In this document: positions 45,151 through 56,470 of the stretch, piece after piece
Position numbering within the stretch: the first letter of the stretch is position 1
How the letters are laid out: the number at the start of each line of letters is the position of its first letter
NCBI GenBank assembly: GCA_032719365.1
Contig: CM064870.1
Coordinates: 42,812,194 to 42,876,193 of the forward strand
Reading direction: 5' to 3'
DNA: 64,000 nucleotides
DNA from: Prinsepia uniflora
Lineage: Eukaryota > Streptophyta > Magnoliopsida > Rosales > Rosaceae
Position numbers and translations under genes: made by a program
The notes under the pieces: model-generated
Told to the model about the DNA's origin: nothing
Seen by the model: only the letters and a program-made list of their open reading frames with translations
Database searches by the model: none

Positions 45151-47112
45151 GCATTGACACTTGTCAACCTCACCTACCACCCACGCAGGTGCAATCCAAT
45201 CTCAAATCCGAAACCCCTGCTTCTACTGAGAAACTACCATGCCCTATGGCACCTGAATTGTCTCAACCATCAACAACATCCACGAAAAACTGTCGCGACC
45301 AACCGGTAGTCCATCGGCTCCCCTGGCTTTGTTCAAGTCCCCCACCGAAAACTCGAATCATGCCAGAATCCCCTTTTAGTACCTCAGTTCGTTTGGAGAC
45401 CAAACATGTGATCCCGACTCCTCTCAAATCCTAATATGGTATCCCACAAATAGTACTGGGCACCCCAAGATGACATACCAGTCCAATGCACCCCTAATCC
45501 ACTAAATCCTGCAGTAGAACCCTCAATTGTCTCAACTCGGTATCATCCGATACGATGGTTGCAAAATAGGTTGACTACCCGGAAGAATCATAACTTAACC
45601 TCCCTCTGAGGTGGCAACCCCATACGTCCTCACTGAGCCATCCAGGGACATCATAACATTTGTTAAGTATCCATGACAACCCCTCCATAAAAACTTTCTA
45701 GTGCCGAAGTCGTAACTCCTGAAGGAAGTATCCTCTGGTCCCCACAAAAGACAAACCGTGGCAAGTCAGGACTACCAAAGACGATGGTTCCTCAAACACT
45801 CGACAGAGGCATGATGGTAGTCCACCAATTCATCCCTAGAATCACATCAAGCCAAAGATGTTCAAGGGGATCAAATCTGCCTTACAGTAAAAACCTTACA
45901 CCCAATTCAAAGGGTCTCAAATCACCCGAACTAGCATTGAGTATAATATCAGTTCGAGTACTGATACTCGTGCCCCAACCCAGTGGGATCAACTCCCAGA
46001 TAACTAAAATTGAAATTCCTCTGGAAATAATAGTGTGTGGGTTCATAATCTGTCAACACTCGTGCAATCCGACTTATTTGGGAGAATAATTGAGATCTCA
46101 ACCGACCCTCTCGGAGCTTGCTCCACCTCGCTTGTCTACCCACTGCAATTCGCACGTCTTCCACTCAAAGAATCGGAGCCAAAAGTGTCTGTCTTCAAAG
46201 CTCCATGGATAAACGAATTCTCCTGATGCCCTCGGCACCGTCAGATCCACTCGGTTACTGCTAGGATTCTGACAAGCGCATCTTCACTTGAGATGCCACA
46301 TCTGACAGAGTTCGGAGTGCGGTGAATCCTCAAACTAGCACCAACACTCGAGTCTCATTTTGAAGACCTAATGCAAACCGTAGAATCCTCATTACCTCAA
46401 TCGTCACCGCACCTAGTACGAATCGAGCCCAATCCAAAAATATATGCTTATACCGAGCAACCGCCAAGTCCCCCTACTTCCGACGCATGAACTCCACCTC
46501 TCAGTATCCCGATAATACTGGAGGTAAAAATGATGTAAGAAACATTACTTGAACGTCGCCTAAGCCTTGATAGTCATATTTAATCCCGTAAATAGAAATG
46601 TTTGCCACCAACATTATGTAGACCAATCCAACAAGAACACTACTATCGGAACTATACGCTCAGGAGGCCAACCCATCGCCCTTATAATTCGCTCAAAACG
46701 TGAGAACTGTTGATCGGTCCCCCAAAAACTGATCCATCAGTAAACCTTCCTACTCAAGGGTTGTCAACAATCCCTGTTGCTCTTATTAGCACATCCACCA
46801 AGATCGATAATTGGTCACCACCTCTAAACAATCACCTTCTTGGGATCCAATCAACCAGTAACACCACGGCTCCAAGCCGCTTGGCCCATATGAAAATCGA
46901 CGCTCCTCGGGCTTCAACCCTACTGAAAGATGACATCCAATGGCTAACAAAATGACCCCAACGTCCTTTCCCATTAAAATTTCTATCCATATCCTCGTTA
47001 ATAGGCTAATGACGGGGCTGTCGTCGTGGAGGCATCACATCCAATATGAAAACTATCATGCACACCTAGTGTGCAATCCCACAGAGAGAACCCCAGTGCT
47101 CTAATACCAAAT
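45151..47112 (-). pseudogene. T internal region: gag, protease and RT start, degraded
   Basis: On the minus strand from the 5' side: Gag core 'EVEFMRRK.GDLAVARYKHIFLDWARF' (about 46410-46505), equivalent to E.EFM.LKQGDMTVAQYEA.F..LARF with a stop in place of Q. Then the end of the aspartic protease, 'DVILGMNWW' (45822-45848), equivalent to DVILGMDWL, and 'SPDLPRFVFCGDQR' after it. Then the RT start 'GSQPILQPSYRMIP' with 'LRQLRVLLQDLVD.GCI' (about 45475-45575). RT catalytic part, RNase H and integrase are absent, as the T1 LTR starts soon after. Order and motifs give a Ty3/gypsy (Metaviridae-type) element; stops and frameshifts are frequent. Confidence 0.75.
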
Positions 47113-48982
47113 TAATATAACCCTCTCCATAATCCACATCGATTAACGTGAAAGGACTTGCTCCCGTTTGACATATCTTTATAAAATGACCAATTACCCT
47201 CGGGAATACTTACGACCTGTCAGATAAGGGATACAACTATGACCCACTATGAGTTACTAGAGTACGCAATTCCACTTGATGCCTCAGTCTTCATATAGCC
47301 CGCGTCCGCGATCAACCTGAAGGGTGCCAAAACTAATAAAAAGTGTGAGTGGGCAAGCTTTGGAAAACCATTTTTGAAAATATCCTTTAACCCTCCGTTT
47401 TATAAAACATACAAGCATAGTCAAATAAACCATTATTTGAAAGCTAACGCAATATATATAAACCATAGGTCCAACCCCAAATCATATGAAACACATAAAA
47501 GCCCTTTGGTCCACATTTTCCCCGAAAATACCAGCTCCAAGTCATTTTGAAAACCTTCACACATATCACAAGTATTAAAAGCTAAACCTAAACACGCTGG
47601 TCCAACCAGCCTGCTAGTCCAACTAGCCATATGTCAAACGTTGTCATGCTGGTCCAACTAACTGCTAGTCCAACTAGCATCCTATATGTATTACCAGTAG
47701 ACGAGTACGAGTCCTACAAGGTCCAACCCCATCGGAACGTGTGGAGTCCAACTCTGACTACGTCTGAGCCCTTCTATGGGAATCCATAGAGTCCAACTCC
47801 AGATATAGAGATTCAATCACTTGAGGTTGACCAATCAGATAAACAGTATCATTTGAAACGCCTTTAAAATCGGGCGCTAGCCTAAAACAGTTACCACACG
47901 GGCACTAGCCTAAAAAAACGTTTCACAAGGGCACCAACCCAAAACATTCAACTTTCAGGCACCAGCCCAAATCCGGTTTTCCAAAAACCATGATAAAATC
48001 AATATCTAGAAATACCAGCCATAAATATATTGAAACTGATCATAGATCCCGCAATCATAATCATATTCATAATCAGGCCAAACCATGCCATAAAATTAGT
48101 AAAAACATATAAGTTTGCATACATCAGAGTTATGAAAGAAATTATCCACTCACAGTACTGCCACTCGTTCAAAACGTGAGCTGTAAGTCGATTTGAAGCC
48201 TGTGGGATGTTCGGGCCTGTCAAAGTCATACTCGAGGGTCACTAACAATCCATATAAGTTCATACAAGGAACCCCCAAACCCTCCGAAACCAAAAATGCA
48301 CCCCTGAACCACACTTCTCGAGGAGAAAAACCTCCCAAACACCAACCAAATGAGCTCTAGTCGACCTGAAACCACCATTATTGGATTCAGGACGTCGAAA
48401 CCTTTTAAACAAGACCAGTTTCACATTGAAATTTGAGTTCACGTGCCCACACGTACTGGTCATAGTTTACACATGCCTAGTTAACGCTGACACTAACCCT
48501 AGCTAACGTCACCTGACATCTGACAGCCTGCCACATGGCACCACCTGACAAGTGTCATGTGTCATCACCTAACACATGCCATGTGTCCCTTGCTGAAGTC
48601 ATCATAACGTCACCTGCAGACGTCATCCTGCACATCACCCTCGAAAACCTTTTACAAAATGCTAAGTGGCACTAACCCGCCACTGCCACGTGGCTTGACA
48701 TGATGATGTCACATGCTGATATCATCATTGTCTACCACCAGCGGGGTCGACCGCGGCTCTATAACGGATCAGTCGACCCTAATCGTGTCTACAACCAGTG
48801 GGGATATGGACCAATGGGGTAAGTGACACTTGCCACTCATCCTAGGGTCCCAATGTAGATATTTTGGGTCCTATACTTAAAGCACTAAAAGCTAGTTTTC
48901 TCAAACTATATGCATCGTAAAATCTAGCTAATACTTCCTTGACCCGTTAAATCATCATACAATGTCCAAATTCGGCGTGCCG
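47113..48982 (-). mobile_element. T 5' LTR (T2), first part
   Basis: Aligns with T1 from the GCTCCCGTTTGACAT tail (47160) on. Hairpins: GCTGGT/ACCAGC (47596-47610), GCTAGT/ACTAGC (47613-47627 and 47664-47678), all with CCA loops. Cut at 48982 by V inside the conserved 'ttcggcgtgccg' block. Confidence 0.8.
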
Positions 48983-49419
48983 TGTAACGATCCATCCCGA
49001 ATTTACGGGATTATAAAGAATTAATTAAGTATTAATCGAGGATTATCAGATGCTCGGGATAAAATGACGATTTTACCCTTGGATAAGGGTAAAATGTTGA
49101 CTTTTAACCCAGGAAATCAAAGGCACATGAACCAAAGTCCATTACGTAGATCGAGACGATACGAGTCCGTAGACAGGTGGCACATGAAAATTAGACATCA
49201 TACGAGAAAGTTACGGGTCACCGAAGGTTCAATTGCGTTTTATGGTTGCACGGTTTTCAAATTGGGTTATCTTTAGTGGGCACCAAATATCAATTTTGGG
49301 ACCATACAATGACTAACACTTGTCACCCACACTATGGCCCCTTTTAATTAATTCATGGATCATCATCATCTTTATTTTTCATCTTTTTCATCCTGAAACT
49401 GTACCCACCCAAACCATTT

Positions 49420-49919
49420 NNNNNNNNNNNNNNNNNNNNNNNNNNNNNNNNNNNNNNNNNNNNNNNNNNNNNNNNNNNNNNNNNNNNNNNNNNNNNNNNN
49501 NNNNNNNNNNNNNNNNNNNNNNNNNNNNNNNNNNNNNNNNNNNNNNNNNNNNNNNNNNNNNNNNNNNNNNNNNNNNNNNNNNNNNNNNNNNNNNNNNNNN
49601 NNNNNNNNNNNNNNNNNNNNNNNNNNNNNNNNNNNNNNNNNNNNNNNNNNNNNNNNNNNNNNNNNNNNNNNNNNNNNNNNNNNNNNNNNNNNNNNNNNNN
49701 NNNNNNNNNNNNNNNNNNNNNNNNNNNNNNNNNNNNNNNNNNNNNNNNNNNNNNNNNNNNNNNNNNNNNNNNNNNNNNNNNNNNNNNNNNNNNNNNNNNN
49801 NNNNNNNNNNNNNNNNNNNNNNNNNNNNNNNNNNNNNNNNNNNNNNNNNNNNNNNNNNNNNNNNNNNNNNNNNNNNNNNNNNNNNNNNNNNNNNNNNNNN
49901 NNNNNNNNNNNNNNNNNNN
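49420..49919. other. Assembly gap, 500 N
   Basis: Exactly 500 undetermined bases, a conventional filler. Both edges carry the same ~43-base text ('tttcatctttttcatcctga'... to 'aaaccattt') with a one-base indel, so the joined contigs may overlap. Confidence 0.98.
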
Positions 49920-50062
49920 TTTCATCTTTTTCATCCTGAAACTGTACCCACACCAAACCATTTTCATCTTCTTGCTTCATCTTCTAGACCAGGGAGACAG
50001 ATAGAGTGGTGGGAGTGAGATGGAGAGGATGAGAGACGACGAGTGACACGACCCATCCCAAT

Positions 50063-50089
50063 CCCCCCCCCCCCCCCCCCCCCCCCCCC
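50063..50089. repeat. 27-base C run in S3 tail
   Basis: The homologous site in other LTRs has 5-6 C (AATCCCCCxGGATTAACG). Expansion or assembly error. Confidence 0.9.
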
Positions 50090-50604
50090 GGATTAACGTG
50101 GGATGTGCCATGCTCCCATCTAACCTATGTGTAACACGCACGTGTGACATGAAGGCCAGACAAGGGATACCCAAACCGTAGTCCACTTGGGCTTCCATAG
50201 TAGCACCCAGATCAGTGGCAGAGTGTAATGTCTTGGTCTCTGCTACATCTCGCATCCGTGATCAACTTGAAGGGCATTTAAAACCATAAAAGCTGCAAGT
50301 GGACAAAAATAAACAATTTAATAAAACTTATTTAACAAAAGACATTTATGCCCTTCACTTAAAAACCATGCATGCATACGAAAACCAGTTAGGTCTCGAA
50401 AACAATAAAAACTGTTTATAAAACCAAGGCCATTTTCTTTCTCAAATCATTAGGGCCTTAGCCCAAAACCGTAAAATTAAACCATGTGTGGGAACTCAAC
50501 CTAAAGTTGTAAAACACCGAAATCCGTAAATCCAAATCCATTTATTAAACACAGAAACACCATTCATAAATCCAATAAATCATGTTTACCAAATACCAAT
50601 CCTC

Positions 50605-50736
50605 GGCATCCCAGATGCCTAGCGTCACAGACGCTTGAACGTCCCAGACGTCATATCACGGTCTAAGCTACTCGTGCTGCCCGAGGCCTCTCTGGGTCAA
50701 TCTCCGACATCCTAGATGTCTGACGTCCCAGATGTC
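50605..50736 (-). repeat. Tandem short hairpins in S3
   Basis: 15-nt hairpins with 3-nt loops: GGCATC/GATGCC (50605-50619), AGCGTC/GACGCT (50621-50635), ACGTC/GACGT (50639-50651), GACATC/GATGTC (50706-50720), GACGTC/GATGTC (50722-50736). The stems differ in sequence but stay paired. Confidence 0.75.
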
Positions 50737-51733
50737 TAATCATAGTAATCCTGCTCCTGAGATCACTATATGGTCTGGTCGCTCCGTGCAATGAACCCTC
50801 GCAGGTAATGCGCTGTGACTTCCTTAGTGTTCTAGACATCTAGAGGAGACCATCCACATATCCTCATATAAGGATGGTATATGGAACAAAGTTTATAAAT
50901 CAATTCAAAGCATCTCAAAGGGGCCATGCCCGAAATTTCCATAAAACACCATCATAATCCATAAATCCCAAATACACATTTTTAAACCACAATTGGGACT
51001 CATGCCCGATGTCATAATCAACTGGGCCTCCTAGCGCCAATCATGTAAACCAAATGTGGGCTCTAGCCCCCGATATCTCTCATTCAATCAAATAGACTTC
51101 AAGTCCGATAGTTTCCAAATAAAATAGATCTCATGCCCGATTTCAAATTTCCAAATCCAAAATCATTCCACCAAATGATTATTGAAACACCAGCATGTAT
51201 AAAATACCGTATAAAACTATAAACCTCGACATACGTGCAAGTACATACAAATTAAATACCATAATCCAACCATAATGAAACAAATATAATAAACACATAT
51301 AAAGCAGTTATGTATGCACCATATTTAGAAAACAAAAGTCCACTCACAGACCATCCTAGCTACTTCTCGATATGCATGCCATAAACCTCGCCGAGGCTAA
51401 ATCACCATCTCCGGAACTCCCAGACCTGTCCAAACCATACCAAGGGTCACTAACGTACACAATAAGGTCATATATAAAGCCCATGAACAGTACCAGCCAG
51501 AGAACGCATTCCAAACACACTTCCCGAGGCTAAAAATCTCAATTTTACCAACCTAACGATCTTCGATCGACCCCGAAACCACCACCATTGGATCTGGATC
51601 GTCGAAAATTTTCAAATGACACTGGTTCCACCTCCAAATACGTACCCATGAGCCCCCCACACCGCGAGTCAAAGCCAAAGTCAACGCTGACGTCAACAAG
51701 GTCAACGGTTAAAGTCATCGCTGACAATCAGCA

Positions 51734-51960
51734 TGACGTCATCTCTAACACTCTAACATCTAACATGTGTCAGCTGATAGTTGCCACATGTCAGCAACTC
51801 ATGGGTCTACATGTCTGACATGTTAGTGACACGTGGCACCATTTGATTGGTCCACGTCACTGACATGTCTGGCTGACTAGGCACTGACAACATGACACGT
51901 GTCGACCTGAGATTGGGCCACATCACCTGAAAGCTAACACATGATGACGTCACTGATGAC
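51734..51960 (-). promoter_or_regulatory. TGACGTCA / TGACATGTCA cluster in S3
   Basis: TGACGTCA at 51734-51741, then ACATGTGTCA, TGACATGTTAG, GTGACACGTGG and similar motifs up to about 51960. Third copy of the family S cluster. Confidence 0.5.
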
Positions 51961-54920
51961 GGCATCATCTTCCTCCTCGTGACGGGTCAGACCCGTTCCA
52001 CTGTAACGGGTCGCTGCAGACTCGCGACCTGACCTGATCCAAACTCCTCCATTTTTCAACTAAAATCGATCTCGTTGATTCCTACACGATCTTCCAATTC
52101 CCAAGAATAGATCCCTATAATCAAAACTAAGAAAATCGATCGAAATCTCACCTGTTCATGGATGAACAGTGATGACCCAATCTTCAGCTTTTTGCCTGAG
52201 CTGCTCCGCCATCCACAACCCTGGATTTTGATCCCCAATGACTCGTACAACCACTAACAATACAGCTCAATCAACGAAAGCCACCCTAAACGTCCAAAAA
52301 TAGAAACCCAATATTTAAAACTTCAAAAATAGTTTCAGGTTACCTTTTTGCCACCGTCTACGGCGGTCCTGCCATCTCATTGCCGTCTTCCGATCTCTCA
52401 GCCATCCTCTGTCACTTTCTCTCAGTCCAGCACAGGTGAGGTGGAAGGATTGGGGTTGTGGGTTTTACGGGTTACAAATAATGGAGAGGATGAAAGAGAA
52501 GGGTGATGGTATGCATGTATGTGTGTTAGTGAGTAATGGATGAGTGACACTTATCACTCAACCGTTGGGTCTACACGATATATCTGGACCCACACTAAAG
52601 GACAAATGACAACATTACCTCGTAAAATATGCCACTGTAAATAGTACCCAAAATCGTCTGTGACCCATAACTTCCCCGTCGATCATCCGATTTCGACGTG
52701 CCGCTTGTCTACGGACTCATAACATCCTCATCTACGTCACGGTTATTAGCCCTCGTGCATTTCATCGCCTGAGTCAAAAGTAACATTTTTGCCCAAGTCT
52801 ACGGGCAAAATAGTACTTTCACCCCGAACGTCCGATACTCCTCAACTAAGTCTCAACTAGTCTCGCTAATCCTCAATTAATTCTTAATTAATCTCGTAAA
52901 TTTGGGACTGGCCGTTACAACAAGGGACGACGGAGGACACATCAGTAGTGGCTAGAAACCATGGAAAAATGGTAAGCTGTGGCTTTTCGAAATTGGGCTT
53001 TCAATTTTGGTTAAGAAATGAAAGTGTTATGGAGGTTTGAAAAACCGACCAACAATGGCAGTTTTTCGTCAGCTAGCTGGCAAACCAGACGACGGTGCTG
53101 GTCGTCATCTCTGACAAGGATGATGACATCATCGACGACGTCAACATGCTAACGACAGCGTTGACTGTTTACCGCTAACGTTAGCATTGACTTTGACCGT
53201 TGACTAATGACATTAGTGTTGACCGTTGACTTATGACGTTAGTGTTGACCGTTGACTTTTCGTTGACCAAACTTTTATCGGTGCTTGAGGGCACGTGGGC
53301 ACAAATTTTGAGGTCAAATTGATCTTGTTCAAAAGTTTTTGACGTTCTGAATTCAATGGTGGTGGTTTCAGATTGATCAGAGACCGTTTGATAGGTCAAT
53401 TGGGGATTTTTAGCCTCGGGAAGCATATTCGGGACGCGTTCTAGATTCCAAGATAGTTGGGGGGTTTTGATATGGACTTGTATGGATGGATAGTGACCTT
53501 TGGGTATGATTTGGACAAGTCTGGACATCCCGGAAATGGTGGATTAGCTCTAGAGTGGCTTACGGCGCGGGGTTTTAACGCACAGCTTGGACGGTCTGTG
53601 AGTGGACTTTTGATTTATAAATATGATGCATGCATAAATTTTTTATATGTTTTATGAACATGATTTGAGTTTGATTGTTTATCATTTCATGGAAACGATA
53701 TATTGCACGTATTACTATATTTTTCGTTTTATATGATATTTGGGCTTAGGCCATGTTTTCTTCGTGTGTGTGGTTTATGTGTTTTGAATGATTTCACAAA
53801 GAGGCATGAAAATCAAGAATTTGATTATTGGCTTTAAGTGATTTCACGGAGATGCGTAGAATTGATATTTTGAGCATGAGACCCAGTTGACTTAGACTTT
53901 GACTCAGATGATAGTCAAAGGTGATTTTGAACAATGAAATGGTTTTCGGATTTGGCAATATTATGGCGGGCTTGTGACCCTATTCTGGTTTATGATATGA
54001 TATCTAGCTTGTGTCCCAAATTATTTTTGGTTTAACTTAGAGTATAGTCAAACATGAGGAAATGATATATCGGGTTGTGACCTTGTTTCAGATTTATGAA
54101 CGATATTTCTGGCATATGACCCAGTTGTGTATTTGATAGGATTCGAGGAATCCTGGATTTATGAAGTGTTTCTAGACACTATTTTTATGATGGTTTGTGG
54201 AAACTGATTTGATGAAATTATATCCAGGCATAGACCCTATTGAAATGTTTTGAGATGATGTGAAATGTTTTCCATATGACCTTCCTCTATGATATGATTA
54301 TAGCCTCCAGATGGCCTGTGTGATGTATGATCCTGGAGAGGTCACGAGGACACTGCTTGTAGTAGTGTTAGAGATGGACAATTTGAAGATGTCGAGCTAG
54401 GGGTTCCGAGCCTGTAGATGCCATCGCTTAGTCATCGACCATTCGGTGTGATGTGTGATCTTGAGTTAGAGCACCTAGACGTTGAGCCACGGGCTCTAAG
54501 CTTGGTGTATATTCAGATGTTTAATCTTGAGTCGCACACATAGCGGTGATATCGTGAATGGTGATGATGTGAGATGATTTGATATTGGATAAAGAGGATT
54601 GGTGAACATGTTTTCATGAGACTCTGGATGTGAGTCTATGATTCAGGCAGAGGTCCTATTCAGATGGTTTTACGAGATTTGATTTGGGCTAAGACACACA
54701 TGTATTGGTTTTGGGCTGAGACCCTACTGAGGAAATGGCTTTGATTGAGAAGCATTTTTCACTGTGTTTTGATTGAAAAACAATATGATTTGCTTTTAAG
54801 GAAGTATTTGAAATACTTGTTTTCTGATGCATGCATGCTTTTAAATGAAGAGTATAAATGTATACCCTTCAGGTTGATCAAGTATGCGGGCTGTAGTAGA
54901 GACCGAGACATCACATGCCT

Positions 54921-54970
54921 CTACGTACTCCACAAGTCACTACGTACTCCACAAGTCATTACGTACTCAG
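54921..54970 (+). repeat. 19-bp tandem repeat in V
   Basis: CTACGTACTCCACAAGTCA twice in a row (54921-54939, 54940-54958) and a partial third copy. Confidence 0.9.
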
Positions 54971-55075
54971 GTAACCCCGAGCGGGTTACAGTTTTATCTC
55001 TGATCTGGCACGTGGTGTCAAACGGGAGCAGGGCACATCCACGACAGTCTAGGGGGATTGGAATGGATCTTGTCA

Positions 55076-55258
55076 TACCGCCTATTTACGTAATCATAAT
55101 ATCGCAATCTACGCAATGGGCATCTGTAAACGTGCAAATAACCTCCTAGGTCAAAAGTCAATATTTTCCTCCTATTAGGAGAAAAACGTCATCTCAACTA
55201 ATCTCGAAAATCCTCGATTAATTCTCGATAAACACGAAATTTAGTTCGGGTCTTTGCA
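55076..55258 (-). mobile_element. T 5' LTR (T2), LTR start
   Basis: Continues T2 beyond V, with W-box-like GGTCAAAAGTCAAT (55152) and the LTR start at 55258 (minus TGCAAAGACCCGAAC, mutated from TGTAACGACCC). U begins directly after. Confidence 0.75.
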
Positions 55259-56052
55259 TAAGTTTTCAGGACCCATCCCAATCCCCCTAGGATTAACGCG
55301 GGATGACCCTGCTCCCGTCTAACACGAAGTGTCAGACAATGGATATTTCCGACCTTTACCCTCCCGGGCTATCAGAGTATGCCAGGATCCGGAGGAGGCA
55401 TGTGATATCTTGATCTCTGCTACCGTCCACACCGTATCCAACCTGAAGGGTATTAAAAACAGAAAGACTGTGAGTGGACAAAAATAAAGAGTTCATAAAA
55501 ACATATTTCATAAAGACCTTTATACCATTCGCTAAAAATCATGCATGCATAGTAAAACCATTTATCCAATCACACAGGTTTAAACAACCATAATTAGGGT
55601 CTCAGCCCCAAGTTCCGTAAATACAAGTCACACGGGCTCCTGCCCAAAACCATTTACAGAAAAACATAACATCATAAACATATGTAGGATCTCAGCCCAA
55701 ATCCATTTATCATCATAAAACACAATTTCCCAAACCACTTGAAATCATGTTTATCCATTATATTTCATATCCAATAACCTGTCACGTTAAAATAAAGCTA
55801 CGTGCGTACTAACCGGGGTCTCAAACCCAAGTATTTCCAGGGTCCACCCAGGTCAATGTTCGTAGATCAATGACCCTCCCTGGAGGTAACGAACCATGCC
55901 CAACCTGAGAGTAAGGAACCCAACTGGGGGGCGACTCCACTTAGTCGGAGCTCTGTGACTACTTCGGGGTCCACCCAGGCCAACGACCCTCCCCGGAGGA
56001 GACAATCATATATAAAGGATAGCATATGAAAAACATTTTGAAATCATTCTTG

Positions 56053-56202
56053 AAACCTTTCAAGGATTCATGCCTGGCCCTCACTAGCCGTCATGAACCA
56101 TAAAACCTTTCAAAGTTCATGCCAGTTCCCATAAACCGTCATGACCCGTAAAATCCTTTCAAGGGTTCATGTCGGTTCCCATAAACCGTCATGACCTATA
56201 AA
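56053..56202 (-). repeat. Three ~50-bp tandem repeats in U 3' LTR
   Basis: Each unit reads roughly 'cctttcaagggttcatgccg', then 'gttcccataaaccgtcatga' and a short A-rich tail. The same three units occur at 62601-62750. Confidence 0.85.
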
Positions 56203-56251
56203 AACCATTTCTAGGGTCCCTGACCCGAAATCACCATCATAACATATAACT

Positions 56252-56470
56252 GGGCCCTAGGCCCGAATCCACATACAAATTGGACCTCTGGTCCGAATCG
56301 TAAACCAACTGGGCCTTGTGCCCGATTTCGTAAATCAAATGGGTCTCATGCCCAATTCCATATTTCCAAATCCGAAATCAATTTAAGAACCAATTGGGCC
56401 TCCGGCCCGAGAACGTAACAAAAAGGGACATCGAGTCCGAGGGTTTCCGAAACAAAGGGATCTCGAACCC
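56252..56470 (-). repeat. Array of seven 13-14 nt hairpins, ~30-bp period, in U 3' LTR
   Basis: Units start at 56252, 56282, 56311, 56341, 56396, 56426 and 56457, i.e. about 30 bases apart with one double step. Stems: GGGCC/GGCCC (56252, 56396), GGACC/GGTCC (56282), GGGC/GCCC (56311), GGGT/GCCC (56341), GGAC/GTCC (56426), GGG..TC/GA..CCC (56457). Loops are mostly 3 nt in the 5-bp stems. Each is followed by GA or AA. Paired base changes keep the stems. Confidence 0.8.

Larger units (their letters stand above)
50044..52919 (-). mobile_element. Solo LTR S3 (family S), 2876 bp
   Basis: Plus-strand ends TGACACGACCC and GGCCGTTACA; flanks ACGAG (50039-50043) and ACAAG (52920-52924) match at 4 of 5. 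Same length as S2 (2874). Contains a 27-base C run near its tail, hairpins (50605-50736), an array of GGGC...GCCCGA motifs (50930-51140), a bZIP-type cluster (51734-51960) and the 5' module with W-box-like motifs. Nested in V, which is nested in T. Confidence 0.9.
48983..55075 (+). mobile_element. Solo LTR V (plus strand), carrying S3 and an assembly gap
   Basis: Starts TGTAACGATCCATCCCG and ends GGAATGGATCTTGTCA. Flanks TGCCG (48978-48982) and TACCG (55076-55080) match at 4 of 5. Outside them the T2 LTR reads through ('cggcgtgccg' + 'cctatttacgtaatc'). V proper is 48983-50043 (including 500 N) and 52925-55075. Its 3' half holds about ten 'GGGC..TGTGACCC'-type short inverted repeats (53735-54720), a TGCATGCAT motif (53628 and 54830) and the 'caaacgggagcagggcacat' tail. 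Confidence 0.85.
42735..55258 (-). mobile_element. Ty3/gypsy element T, 5' LTR split by nested LTRs
   Basis: Minus orientation: 3' LTR T1 (42735-45150), internal region 45151-47112 with gag, protease and RT debris, PBS remnant at 47100-47110 (minus TTGGTATTAGA), and 5' LTR T2 in two parts (47113-48982 and 55076-55258) separated by solo LTR V. T1 and T2 share the GCTAGTCCAACTAGC palindromes and the 'gggcaccagcc' repeats, unlike the other LTRs. Integrase and most of RT are missing. Confidence 0.8.

Noticed and set aside
49320..50018. ORFs of 200 or more codons across the N gap
   Set aside because: They consist mainly of undetermined residues and have no basis.
53181..53528. 115-codon minus-strand ORF
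   Set aside because: Antisense to LTR V; created partly by local TTGACCGTTGAC-type repeats. No homology recognised.
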